NCBI RefSeq assembly: GCF_022965805.1
Contig: NC_133105.1
Location: forward strand, 1,860,001-1,924,000
Reading direction: 5' to 3'
From: Primulina eburnea
Lineage: Eukaryota; Streptophyta; Magnoliopsida; Lamiales; Gesneriaceae
DNA length: 64,000 nt
Made by a program: the position numbers and the translations under genes. Shown in pieces: positions 49,201 through 61,878 of this stretch (within the stretch, counting starts at the first letter, position 1; each line of letters opens with the position of its first letter). The notes under the pieces are model-generated. The model worked only from the letters and a program-made list of their open reading frames with translations. It was not told the DNA's origin and ran no database searches.

Positions 49201-50176
49201 CCAGTGACATCTCCTGCATTCAACGTCAATATCTCTAAACAAAAGCCTAAAGATATAGCAACAATAAAATTTTCACTCAAAACTCAAAGTTGTTAAATTA
49301 ACACATAACTAAATTTGGGCTGTCCTCCTATATCCTAGAACATGGGTACATATTTTCTTCTTATACAGGCCACATTTATACCTGCTGCAGCAATGCAATC
49401 CTCTGATTTGTTGCAGCCATAACCACAGCGCAAAAGGGAAACCTGGATGCCTTCAGACTATTGCTCATCTTGAACCCTTCGCTAGCCTTAACACTTCCAC
49501 CCCACGCCACAAAATTCTCATTCACAAACGCCACAAATACATCATTACACAAAGTATTCTCACAGAAAACTGGGGTGTCTTGGTGATCTGGCGAGTGCAA
49601 GTATACAAACAATAGCTTATATTCCTGCCTAGACCTTTGCAATGCGTCCATGAAACTGTCGGCCAAGAAATTGGGACGCGCACTCCCATAACTCCTTTCA
49701 AATCTCGATACAAAATCCACGGCCTCCGCTGCAGACTGAGACACCGAAACCGGAGGAGCGGATCCTAACCGCGCGGGGACGTAGAGGCCGATCGTGCCGA
49801 GTGAGTATGACAAAACACCACCTGCTGCCCAGATACCGAAGCCAATTGCGCCGGATATCAACCCTAGGCTACTGGAAACGATGGAAAAAGGGAGCGTGAT
49901 CAATTTCCAAGCGAGGCCAGGGGGTCGATTGTTATTGCCGCTGGGTGGAAGTACTAAGCCTATATCTTGGGACTCTCGATCTGCTGTTGTGGTAGGGGAG
50001 ACAGCAGTGTCGGTGACGTCAGGGGCGAAGGGACGGTGGTCTTCTGTTGCGGTGATGGAGGAGATGGCTAATTCAAGGTCCCAGCCATGAGCCGTTAGGA
50101 TTTCAGTGCACAAATCAGTATCATCGATGCCAGTGATTGCCTGAAAATACGCCAGTTTATCAGAGACATCCCCCAT
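46266..50176 (-). CDS. PUX10: Plant UBX-domain protein PUX10-like (CDC48 adaptor)
   Basis: Four exons, 50176-49382, 47814-47644, 47507-47304 and 46493-46266, give 465 residues. Family knowledge: PUX10 sits in the ER and lipid-droplet surface by a hydrophobic hairpin and recruits the AAA-ATPase CDC48 to extract ubiquitinated lipid-droplet proteins for degradation. Seen in sequence: a UBA domain at the start (LAYFQAITGIDDTDLCTEIL), a hydrophobic hairpin at about 88-130 (WKLITLPFSIVSSSLGLISG), a UAS thioredoxin-like domain at about 150-290 (LFVYLHSPDHQDTPVFCENT), a long charged coiled coil at about 300-380, and a C-terminal UBX domain at 391-465 with the R...FP turn in YRLVSNFPRIVYG. All phases agree. 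Intron 1 is 1.57 kb. Confidence 0.95.
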
Positions 50177-51129
50177 CTCTCGGATAGTAACACGTTTGAA
50201 TCAAACCGATTTGGGACGAATGGTGAAATTAGGGCTCGTTGAATTAGTTGAATTGGCTGAAATTATTATCGAAACGGGGTTTTGTGTTCATCGCTAAAAA
50301 TGAATATATTTTTCTTCGCAATACATCATTTTAGTTATTTATTTGGTCAGATAAAGAGAAGATCCGACTATATACTCCTCTCATTTCATTTTATTTTATG
50401 TAGTGGGCAAACTGTATTTTTGCTTGTACACGGCTTGTTTTGTGATTTTGATAATTAAATTTCATTGGTAATTTGATGTGATACTTACACATCAACTTAT
50501 TATAATACTTTGTACAGATATCACGTCGAAAAAATAATAAAATTATGAAAAAAAAAAAACAAGAATAGTAAATCAAAACGGAAATATGATAATAGTGTGG
50601 ACCAAAATTACGAAAATGACAAATATAAGTTATTAAATAAATTTTTTGTTACAAATGGTAACAAAATTAACAACACTGCATAGAACTCGCATGATGTAAT
50701 CTGGTGCAAACGTAATCAAACATGTTGTAATATGTGTGCTTTCTTTTATCGAAAAGGTTGGCTCAACTTTCATCCCTACTGCTAATTATTTGTGTACATT
50801 ATGATATTACATTGTGTTTTTTTCAATATTTTTTTATGTTAAAAGTAATTTTTTGCAAACTGATTCCTGCTCATAGTCATCAGGAAATCAAAATGTCGTC
50901 GGCTTTGATTAGTTGTATATGAATTTATACTACAACCAACAAATAAAAAAATATAGAGAAAATATCTTGAATTCATTTTACAAAAATTACCAATAATTTA
51001 ACACTTTCTCAAGCCGATCTTGTTCGATGCACCACCAAATCTGAATGTGAAAGGTCCCGTCAACGAGAAAATGCCCAGTGGATTTCCATTCATGAATAGC
51101 AAAGCTAGCCACAGAACACACAATAGAAT
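50177..51129. other. Intergenic between PUX10-like and ZNHIT2-like genes
   Basis: Promoter side of the PUX10-like gene and 3' side of the ZNHIT2-like gene. AT-rich, with no gene or repeat that I can support. Confidence 0.6.
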
Positions 51130-53554
51130 TCAGTCATGGCAGCTCTGAACCTCCTGGATCAATGGTGTACTGTTTCGTCCCACTTCACCCTTCATTTTAG
51201 CAGAGCATATTTTACTATCCACATGTTCCATAACAGAAGACTTCTCAGCATTCACAACACTGGCCAAGATGGACCACGCCTCAGCTGGTTGCTCGTGAAC
51301 CCAACTCAACATGAAGTAAACTTTCCGTTCCACAGGCTTAAACTTGGTCTTCAGTTCGGCCCTTTTCGACTTGTTCATTTTCTCCGACTTAAGCTGTCTC
51401 TCGGCAGCTTGAATCATCTTCTGCAAGTCACACAACAAGCAGACTAAAGCTGCACCTCCAAGATAAAGTAGGTTAGTTACATCATCCAAGAGCATCAATC
51501 CAAACGGCAAACCACCCATGTGCTTGTAAGCAGTAGAGCATGTACGCTCCAAGCAATGCAACAAAGCTTCAAACACAGTCTCCGGGCGTGCAAGTTGACC
51601 CAAAACAGAAGATACAGTCAGTAGAGTTGTCGCTGATTCAAAGGCATCGGATTTCCAATCCCCATTGTAAAGACGAAGGGTGAAACAATAACTGTATATA
51701 ATGTCAACAGCATGCACTGTTAAAAGTGGAGATGGCTCAGTAGTAGTGAGTTGGTTCAGAGGTGGAATGGGAGTTTCAGGCCCAGAAGGGATGTCGTGCC
51801 ACTGATCACCATTGGCAGCATCTTCAGAAGATGCCACCAAATCTTGTTTCACAACAGGTCTGACTAATTGGGTCCCATCCAAGCTAAGTGATATATATTT
51901 GGCAGAAAACCTTAACCACCAAGGATTCCATGGTTCAATCATCTTGCTAAGCTCTCCCGAGGCAATTGCTCGATGGAAATGTTTCTTTTCTTCAGTAGAT
52001 AAATCATCGTATCCTAATTGATCCCCTGTCAAGAAAGCAAAAAAAAAGTTGCCAGATAGTAAAAGATAAAGAGAATCAGGATACATTTTGGTGCCATTAG
52101 AAAGAAACCATGTGCAATATAGACAACATACCAGAAAGAATCTTTTGGATAGTCTCCTCCGATAAAAAAGAATCCAACTCTGTAGTTAAGAAATAAGAAT
52201 GGAAATTGACTGAGTTACAATATCTAACATTTTGGAATAGAATAGAATTTTTGGATAGTCTCCTCCGATCGAAATGAATGATGCACTTCAAGAAGACAGC
52301 TTCACAGTGCAAATGACAGCAAGAAAAACTAAAGGGAGGATCAACATACCATCGCTATCCATGCCACTTGTTTCCGCTTCCTCGTGGAACCGTTTAAGTA
52401 TGTCCAACATTTTCTTTTTGCTTGTTTCGTCAGGTTGCAGTTGTTGCAGTTCTTGAACAACATTTTCTTTCATAAAAGATTCGGTACAACGAAGATTATG
52501 GGACTGCCACGAATACCATATGGAAATATTATCTCATAAAGGAAGGGAAGAAACAAAGAGCACATCAATACTATCAATTTTCACTTCTATGAAAATTTTA
52601 ACACGTTATTGAAACTTGTATAATTCTGCCAAATTAAAGACTATGTATGATCTGACAAATTTCCAAATCTGCCACGGAATCCAAATACATTAATTACTTC
52701 ACTGTTGTATAGTTAAATCCTAGCAAAAAATTTAAATACCTTGTAACATTGCAGAGAGCAATACCGAATATTGCACCGAGGGCATGTATATTGTGTAAAT
52801 TGTTTTTCACACCTGCAACAAAGTGCTCACTTTCAGAAAGTTGCTCAGGAAATATACACAATATGGATACCACAATTAAATAATTTTTTTATAGGTTCCT
52901 TATAGGGAGTAGGTAACTTGAAACGTTTGAAATATCAACTGCATGCTTGTTATCAGAATAAAAGCTATGGTCACAACCATCCTCAGAAGACAAGATTCAT
53001 AGTCTCAAATCCTTCATTTTCTGAACGTTAAATCCTTGGATCCACCAAGAATATGAAATATATCAAAAACAAAATGCAAGACGAGATTGCTTGAAGTGGT
53101 TGCATTAAAACTGAACTCTTCCAGGGATTCCGATTTTAACACCCCAAACAATCCCCTCCAACTTAATTTCATATCTAGAACACTCCACCCATCCATCCTC
53201 ATCCCATCTACTGTAATAGAATAAGGTGAATATCTGCACAGAGGTTTCTCAATCATCCCTGTGTGACTATGTCTGCCCGTCGCCGTACACATCCACCCAC
53301 ATAGTAGTTAAGTAAACCATACTAAAAAAATAAACGATAAAGCTCAATCCCGAACCAAACTCAACCAAATGTAGTAATAAAAAGATAAGTATGCACAAAA
53401 AAAATGAATTTCGAGCCTTAAAGTAATCAACGAAGCTAAATGCCAAAAACAAGATTAGGAACTGAAAGTGGACTTACACGCGACAGATTATGCGGGAGTT
53501 AGCGGTGAGTTGCGTTGATTGAGGGATTGTTGAGGTGATGATATTGTCCGTCAT
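51130..53554 (-). CDS. ZNHIT2: HIT zinc-finger protein, ZNHIT2-like
   Basis: Five exons, 53554-53478, 52812-52740, 52503-52350, 52179-52132 and 52025-51130, give 415 residues. Family knowledge: ZNHIT2 binds the R2TP chaperone complex and helps assemble the U5 snRNP in animals; the plant protein is little studied. Seen in sequence: a complete HIT zinc finger at residues 24-56 with ligands Cys24, Cys27, Cys36, Cys39, Cys44, Cys48, His52 and Cys56 (ending SHNLRCTE), an acidic linker (MDSDELDSFLSEETIQKILS), the conserved EPWNPWW box typical of ZNHIT2, and a helical C-terminal half. The 48-base fourth exon is needed to keep frame. A near-copy of its tail sequence (TTTTGGATAGTCTCCTCCGAT) occurs on the plus strand at 52143 and 52251, which could confuse exon prediction. 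Confidence 0.92.
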
Positions 53555-54380
53555 CTGAAATTATTTCGCTAGGGCAGAATCGGCGACCCAAGGCGGAGGA
53601 GCGGCTGAAACAGTGGCAACTGGCAAGCACCGTACCTTGTTCACAGATAAACCTTGTCCCGCTCCGATAACGAATCTCGTAATTGTTTTGTTTGAGGAAA
53701 CTAGGAACTTCTAGAATTTTATGTTTTGTTACAAGTCTATTTAGTACCACGATCGACTCGAATTTTGTCCTTTTTTTTATTTAATTTCAAAAAGTACAAA
53801 TAAAATTACATGTGCAGTCTATTTAATTATGTACAAATTATCCCTTTTGTTCAATCTTTTATAATAAAAATTGAAAAATAGATAAGAACTAATCAGCCAT
53901 CTCCGATTGTCATATTATATAGTATTTTAGCAATAAATATTTGGAGTTTCCTATAATTATCGTTGTACCACATTTGAAGTGATATGATATTATTATGACA
54001 TAAATAACAAAAGACAGCTAAATAATTGTGAGATTAATCAGAAATTAGCCTAATAAATACTTGATTTGTTAGCATTCATGAATGAAACATTGAAGATCAG
54101 TCAGAAAAACACAATCGTTCTTCCCCTGTCACAAATGTTTCCCAACACACTATAAAAGCACACACTAATCCTCCTAAAAAAATTGATATTTACCTGTCAC
54201 ACTTTTGCTAGTTTAGATTCGTGATCGTACATGGACAACAAAAGGGGATGAAAGACCAATGAATTGTGACACACAGATCTCCCCCTTATCCATTTCCCGC
54301 TGGCGATCTGTCCGTTGCAGCAGGCCAAGTCCTTCAGAATCAGTAATATTACAGGTACATTTTCACTCAACCAAAGAGTA
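53555..54380. other. Intergenic
   Basis: Promoter side of the ZNHIT2-like gene and the 3' untranslated region of the minus-strand bHLH gene (about 54225-54380). No other feature. Confidence 0.6.
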
Positions 54381-57300
54381 TCAACTGATTAAATTGACAG
54401 GAAATGAAATGGTCGGTTTGTGATGGTTGAACAAGGATATGCCCGAACTGATGACTCTACCGAGTGGATCATTTGTTGCATTTGCTGTACTTTGGGAAGT
54501 CATCTGCAAAAGCTGAATGAGGGAGGAGAATACTTCATGGCGTGTGACATGCCGGTTTTCCTGAAGCAGTTAAGTTTACATGAATGTACAAAAATATTAA
54601 GGAAGAAAGGAATGTTGAGGCCTTGGATTTTTTATTGCATTTAGTAGTTCATTTTTTAGTTTTTACCTCAGCCTCCACGATGAACTGAGCCCAAATATTA
54701 GATTCAAGAGCTTTTAGCACTCCCTTGAGGATAACCAAGCCAAAACCTCGGATTAAATCTGCAATCTCCAAAAAGAAACCTTGTTCTTCGCATTGGATCT
54801 GCAGCGAAAAGTTAAATATGATGAATTGAAAGTGGTTAAATATGGAGAATACATATGCTAAAAGCTAAAATAATCAGATGCCTAACTCTGAACTTTGCCT
54901 TGAGCAGGCAACAAAATAAGATGAGAGAGATTCTTCGATGTCCTTTTGTGTGTCATAGTTCTATCTTACCTCTATAAGCATTTGACCAGGATTGCTAAGG
55001 TCCTCAACTTTCAGAGGACAAACCATCATTTGCTCGCCTACTTCACATGCCCACGTAATTCCACCTCCGCCACAATTATCAAAATTGTCTTTTGAGACAA
55101 CCCCACTCTGTTAATCAGCAAACATAATTAAAAATTATGCTAGCCAATCGATCTAATAACCAATACCAATGTCCAAGCCCGTGTTAAAAAACTAAAGAAT
55201 GCCATATAGACAATAAGAAAAGACATTTTCACCTTTGGCTTGTCAATTTTTTTCAGAGTTTCAGCATGCTTTATGAGACCAGACATGAAGTTTAAATGTC
55301 TTATGGTTCGTTCCAATAGACGGTCAATGCTCATCTGTTACATCAATCAACATCTAGTAAAAAAAAAAAGTAAATCCTACTTTACTTAGATTTATCAAAC
55401 CAATAATTAACTCCATATACCTTTTCACCATTAGGAATGAGTCCCCTTAACTCCACAAGACGGTCTTGGATCATTTGACGATCTTTTGGCCTCGGTTTGG
55501 TCCCAGTTTTAGCCTTTTTCTTCCCAGATTTTTTCAGCTCATCTGGGCCCCTTGACATACTAGAGTTTTGAGCACTCGAGCTACATCTGTTACCGATACA
55601 CAAACCTGGTTCTTTCAAAGAGGCCGCATTATTAAGCGATTTCCTTTTTTCATCGAAGATAGGAGAGTCTTGATAATTAACTTGGTCATGGCCCGACAAA
55701 TAGCTCTCTAGTTTTCTTCTTTTAGCAGAAGAGGATGACTGAATATCAAATTTTGATTGTGAAAATGTACAAGAATTACTAGCAGAACCATCTAAAATGC
55801 GGTCAAGGCCTAATTTTGAGAACAAGCTATTAGAGATCGTCCCGACATCGGACTGTACACACTTCTGAGAAATGCAGTTGGTGTCATCTGCACCAAAATT
55901 CAAGTCATCGCAATCCACAACAGGCATCAAAGTTTCACTCCAATCCTGTTGTGTTTCTTTTACATGATCCGTTCTGAATGTATCTGTAATAGAACTCAGA
56001 CAATGTCTAACAACTTTTTCGGGGATATTGATTGGAGAATTACATCCCCTCGGATCACTACTTCTTAGTACAGCTGGGAATGAGGTGTTGTTTTGGCCTC
56101 TCAAGGGAGAAAACCACTTAGAAAGATCATCTCCTGGGAAAGATTTTGACAGGGCCTCTTCAAAATCATTCTCCTGAAATAACTCCTCCAATGTCAATAG
56201 GCCAGATGGCCTTTGAGTCCCACAATTAGATGAATCAAGCAACAAAGCAGAATATCGAGAGTGTGTAAATTCCTCGGAGAAATCTTGCTCTAGTGATGAA
56301 GTGGAAGCCGAGTTGACATTGGCATTTAAACTTGAGAGAGCTGCATTTTCACTCAATCTGGATGTCAAATGAGGCCAAGATGAAGTTACAGCTGAAATTT
56401 CACTATTACTGCTAAGCTCTTTGGTGGCTGGGAAATTAAAAATGTCCCCCGACTCCAAGAAGAGATTATCTAGCTGAGATGAGACAACCATCGAACTATT
56501 CAAGTCCAGAAAATCTTCAGAGAATGCATCACTTAGAATATTTTGATTCATGGAATGTGAAATGCCATGTGATAGCGATGACATAAACTGCGTAGTGGAC
56601 TCATGGAATTGAGTTTTGGAAGACGCGGGCTCATTTTCTGCCGACTGGAATTTTTTACCTTCAGCCATTACTCTAAAAAGTCCTTTCACTTGTTCTACAA
56701 AATCTTTTGTCTCGAGAATCTGCATCAAAATTTGGACTGTCAATAGAAGGATAGCAATATAATTAAGTATACACCATATATTGTGATCTTCATAATAAGG
56801 TAGAGCCCTCCCTTAGATTATTATTTAAGCACGATCTAGCTAGAATCACTATATTATATCATGATAAGAGTGTTTAACCTTTCCATGGGGAGATAAAAAG
56901 TAAACGAGATTTGAAAAAGGAACCTTCATTAATATTACAAATACAACAATAGCTTTTTTCCTTTCCAGATTGATGTTGGAAATCAATGTTCGGGAGAAAA
57001 GAGTAAAGAGGTGAAAGAATTGAGAGTTAAGGGGAAAGATTGATGTATATATTGCAATGTCTGATTGTGTTTCTCGAAATAAATGCTTGGTGAACCTTCA
57101 TAAAGGTGTTAAGAAGTATTGGATTGATTCCATCTGTGATTCTTCATCAGACCAAAGTCGTGAATCTAGAATCCTCAATCTAATGCTGTAAAGCTCCTAG
57201 CCGCCCACAAAGCAGGCATTGCATGAAGCATTTTGGTGCTTCAATCAAGTAAGTGTGCTTGTTTCTCATGAAGAGGATAGATGGGAGCTAAGACACTTTT

Positions 57301-58965
57301 CGAAAACACATATGATCAAGGTGATGGGTTGTGATTGTCATAGTGCATGTAGCTACACCGTGACGGTAATCATGGATAATAGGATGCATCTATAAACCAC
57401 ATGCTACTGTAAAAAGAGTTGATTCAGAGGGAGGATAATATGTTACCCGACATATATCCTTAACATTCTTAAAATTGCAAATAAAATCTGAATACACAAA
57501 TCTCAATGACTCGAAAAATGTGTTTTCGTGCATTACATTGTATCATTGAGATGAATACTAACCTTGCGAGTGGAACCAAATTGCACAACACCCCATGGTT
57601 CTACTGAAATTAGAGCTATAGTCTGCAAATAAATTTTTGTGATCACCAAGATTAGCTTGTACATCAAGATAGAAACAATTGAAAAAGACATAATTTTCTC
57701 AGCTAAAAGAAATAGTTAGCACCTCTATCCCCATAGAAAATTGGCAATACAATTCAGAATCATCCTGTAAAACGACATGGAATCATTTTCCATTAGAATT
57801 ATACAGCTGAAATAACATGCAATTTAAAATTCTAAGGGAACATGTATGGAAGGCCAGCTTGATTTATACCTGAAAAACCTCAAGACTTTGGAATGATCCT
57901 AAAGAACTTTGTCTCTCATTGTGATATTCAGAAAACATCCATCTATCATTTTTAGTAAATGCTGCTTGACCAATGACCCTGTTAAAAAAAATCTTGAATT
58001 TTAGTATGGTGTTCATTAAAAATAATTTCAATTTTCAAGAAAATAAAATGAAAACTTATAAGGTAAAATTCAATATTGGTATAAATTATATATAAATATT
58101 AATAAAGCTTACCCTCCTCCAAGAACATGCACTTGTAGCAGCATATTATCAATCATAGCTCCCATTTGTTCCTCATAATATTCATCTTTCAATGTCAACA
58201 ACCTGCAATGACCCAAAACAGGCTACATATTAAAAAAAAATTAAGTAGATTAAAATAATCAATACAATATGCAGAAAATAATTAAAAAGGAAACAGTATA
58301 AATGCAAATAAAAATAATATAATGTAAATAATTATTGATATCAGATCTCCAAAGTAGAGTAAAGGCAAAGCATTTATTTATGCAATAAAATAATCATATT
58401 CAATGAGAACTTTAATACATAATATTACATATTGTCATCCTAAAGACGACATGTAATCATTGATCCGAGAAAAGTACATTTAGCAAAATAAATTCACTTC
58501 GTAATTTTGGTGATGTTAATGACTTATGAAGGGAAAAAAAACAGAAACAGAAATTCGAAAAAGATGGCACTTTTTCCTGATTTTCTTTAGAGGGAATAAA
58601 AAAAAAACATGCAGAAGAAACTGTACTTAAATGAAAAATACGAAGGAAAAAATGGTAGCCATGATATACTATATAATATATCAGTTAGAAAATCTGAAAA
58701 GAAAACTAATAAATGAATGGTTTATAGTAAAATTTCTATATACTCCTAACCTTCAAATCAAGATTAACGACACATGAACTATGAAAAAATGTAATAAAAA
58801 ATAAAAATTTAGGACATATAATAGAAACATGCAGAAAATTTAACAATCTTACAAAGAATTTGTGTGATCAAATCCCCAGAAAAGGGCATAACTCCATCCA
58901 TTACTGCAACAAAGATTCCTTAGTGTCTCTTTTGTATTTGAATCAATCTTTTGTCCTGTACCCAT
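54381..58965 (-). CDS. LHW/EMB1444-like bHLH transcription factor
   Basis: Ten exons: 58965-58853, 58202-58113, 57978-57870, 57764-57723, 57622-57563, 56719-55421, 55334-55233, 55107-54970, 54798-54667, 54560-54381; 754 residues. Family knowledge: LONESOME HIGHWAY-type bHLH proteins act in the nucleus, commonly as dimers with TMO5-class partners, in vascular and embryo development. Seen in sequence: the MYC-N-like domain (WSYALFWGFDHTNSLLLTLK, GVIGQAAFTKNDRWM, VEPWGVVQFGSTRK), a long Ser-rich acidic middle, the bHLH at about 545-610 (KPRPKDRQMIQDRLVELRG, SIDRLLERTIRHLNFM), and an ACT-like C-terminus (EIADLIRGFGLVILKGVLKA). The basic region has KPRPKDRQ rather than the HER residues of E-box binders, as in LHW. 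A Met replaces the usual Cys before SID at the exon 6/7 border. Which paralogue it is cannot be settled by eye. Confidence 0.93.
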
Positions 58966-60741
58966 TTTGCAGAAGCAATCCAAGAATGCAGAGGCAGCAG
59001 TTCCTTTGCAGAAGCTAGCTCACCAAGAAATCACTATGATCCAACTTTCAGCCACAAAATAAACTCTTCTTTTTCAACTTTCTTCTATATTTATTTAAAT
59101 CCAATAAAAGAAAAAAAAAACACCTATGAAAAAAATCAAATCTTTTTTCCACAGAAGTAAGGAAGTTCAGGCTCAGCAATCGAAGAGAGCGCTGCAAGAA
59201 ATAAAATTAAAGTGAAACCCAGTTTTTGTTTTGGGAAAAGAACGAAGGTAGAGAGAGTGTTTGAAGTAGCTAACAGAAAACAGAAACAGCAGTGTCATAC
59301 AAAAAATACTAACTAAAGAGATTATTGTTGGATGTTTGTCTGAATTCTGAACCCAAATGGATTAAAAAGGAGAAAGAAACGCAAAGACGAAGAGTAGAGA
59401 TGGGAAAAGATATAATCGATAGAAGACAAGAAAGATAAAAGGTAAAGTTAAATGTATAGATGTATAGATAGAAGGGAAACTTATAAAAAAATAAAATAAA
59501 ATTATTGTATAGATAATGAATACAATATGTCTGTACATATCGGGTGTAGGGGGCAAAAGGATCTCTATAGATATAAACAGTGTTACGTAGAGTTATATTT
59601 GGTCGTCTTTCACGTATTTTTCTATCAATTTATATAATATAAAAAAAAATATTTCGTTGATTTTGGTTTTAAATTCGATATAAAAAAAATATTGAAAAAA
59701 TACGGAGATAAACACGAAAAATTAAATATTTAGTTAAAAAAAAAAAACCGTCTAGACAATCACCTAAACAGTTAGACGATAATAATAGTAATCCTCAGCT
59801 TACTGTTTTTTAAAATTGTGATTATGAAAATCAGATTACATTAAATTTTACTAATTTTATAAACTCAAAATAATCATATTAATTTTTTATCCTAATTAAT
59901 TATATTATTTGAAAGAAAGTTTTTATTATTGTTCAAATCAATTAATTATAGCATATAAAAGGGTTGGAAGCCATATGAATTAGTTTTGTGGTAATATCTT
60001 CTTAAATATATTTGTATTTCGTTACGGAGATTTTTATTTTATTTTGTGTGTCTTTGAAAAATATTTCGTTTGTCATACAACAGCCCTGACTAAAAAAAAA
60101 TATTTTATTATTGAAAATTATATTTGTAAATATTATTTTATTTTAAATTCATCTAAAATTAAATGACCAATAAGAGGTTTAATAAATAAAAAGATAAATT
60201 CTATACTAACATAAATTAATATATAAATATGTAAAATACTCCTTACATAATAATGTAAAATACACTCAGCATTATACATGTTTAATCAAAAAAATAAGCT
60301 GATTTATGGTTTATTAGTTCACTACATAAGAATGATTTTAATTAATGTTTATTACTATTTTTTTAGTATACAATAATGTGATCAAATAAAGGTTTAGTGC
60401 AATTTTAAAAAATATATATTATAATTATTAAATAATAAATAATAAATAAATACATGGTACCTGTTGTACCTGTTTGTGTTCATGCATTTCCTTTCATTCA
60501 TTAATGGGTTCTCTCTGTTTGTCTGGAATATCTTTGTGGAAGATTTTCACCTAAAACAAAAAAACTTATTTATGACAACTATTGTTTTTATGGAATTTTT
60601 CGAAACAAGAATAGAGGAGAGTGTTGGCCGTTTTCGAGGTTGGTGATGTCAGAATGTTTGCTGAACTATGATTTCTTACAAAATTATACAATATCACAGT
60701 TGTTGAACCCGCGAATGCAGTAATATGAAATAGACGAAATA
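58966..60741. other. bHLH leader and AT-rich intergenic DNA
   Basis: The first few hundred bases upstream of the minus-strand bHLH start are a CT-rich leader on that strand; I saw no ATG in the nearest 250 bases of it. The remainder is AT-rich without a gene or known repeat. Confidence 0.55.
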
Positions 60742-61331
60742 TAGGGATGTCAATCGGGTGGGTCGGGCCGAGTCGGATTTCAGGTCAACGCGCGAAATTT
60801 TTTTATTTTTTTTTCAACCCGAACCCGAAGCAATCCGAAAACCCCCTAACCCGAACATGAACTCGTATAACCCGACTCAACCCGTCTAACCCGCATAACC
60901 CAGATTTTATTAATTTTTTAAATTTTTTTAAAAAATTAATGACAAAAATTCAAAAAAATACAAAATAATAATAATATTTTAATTTAAACACATAATAACA
61001 AAATTTTCGATTTAAATTTGAAAGTTTAATCGTAGAAAATTAAAAGTATATTTACTAAATCAAATAAAAAATTGTTAAAAAAATAAAAATATGCAAAATA
61101 AATATTAAATGATGAAAATTTATCATATAAATATACAATAAATTTTGTTCAAACATACAATATATAAAAATACAGGTAATATTTTTTTAAAAAAAATTTG
61201 CGGGTCAACCCGCGACCCAACCCGAAACCCGTCTAATATGGCACTAACCCGAATCGACACAACCCGAACCTGATTTTTTTCGTATTAGGTCGCGTCGGGT
61301 TGACGAATCGTGTCGTATTTTGACATCCCTA
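60742..61331. mobile_element. hAT-like non-autonomous element, 590 bp
   Basis: Perfect 12-base terminal inverted repeats: TAGGGATGTCAA at 60742 and TTGACATCCCTA ending at 61331. Flanks are CGAAATA (left) and CGAAAATA (right), an almost perfect 8-base target duplication differing by one A. Both subterminal regions are filled with CGGGT and ACCCG motifs (GGGTCGGGCCGAGTCGG, CGGGTCAACCCGCGACCC), the centre is AT-rich, and no transposase is encoded. All of this fits a hAT-superfamily derivative. Confidence 0.85.
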
Positions 61332-61812
61332 CGAAAATATCCATATTTTCGAGTTTATGGTTGTTTTAAAAAAAATTACTTTATGATACAGAGTATATTT
61401 GTAGTATACCAAAGGTTGGAGGGACCTATGTGCGAATATTTGTGTCTCTATTCTCAGATTTCAACGAATCCAATAGGTCACATCCATTGGATCACATAGG
61501 GTGATAGAGATGACAATTTTTCTTTTGGAGAAAACCCAAAATTGAACGAGTTTGTGGATTTTTCAAATCCTTGAAGCAAATCGATGATGTGTATGAGAAT
61601 GTTATCTTCATCACCGAACTCGTTCTGATACCTCCGATAATAATATCATTACTAGTAACAATGATTTTTGTAATAATAAAAAAACTCAAATTCATAACAT
61701 TCAAATCTTGTTTATGATCTAACTCGTCAACTTATGATAATTATGTGATTCCATCTTTTTTTTTATAAAACTCGTGGATTACATAAAATCGTATTGTTTG
61801 AGTAATATTAGC

Positions 61813-61878
<66 letters not shown>

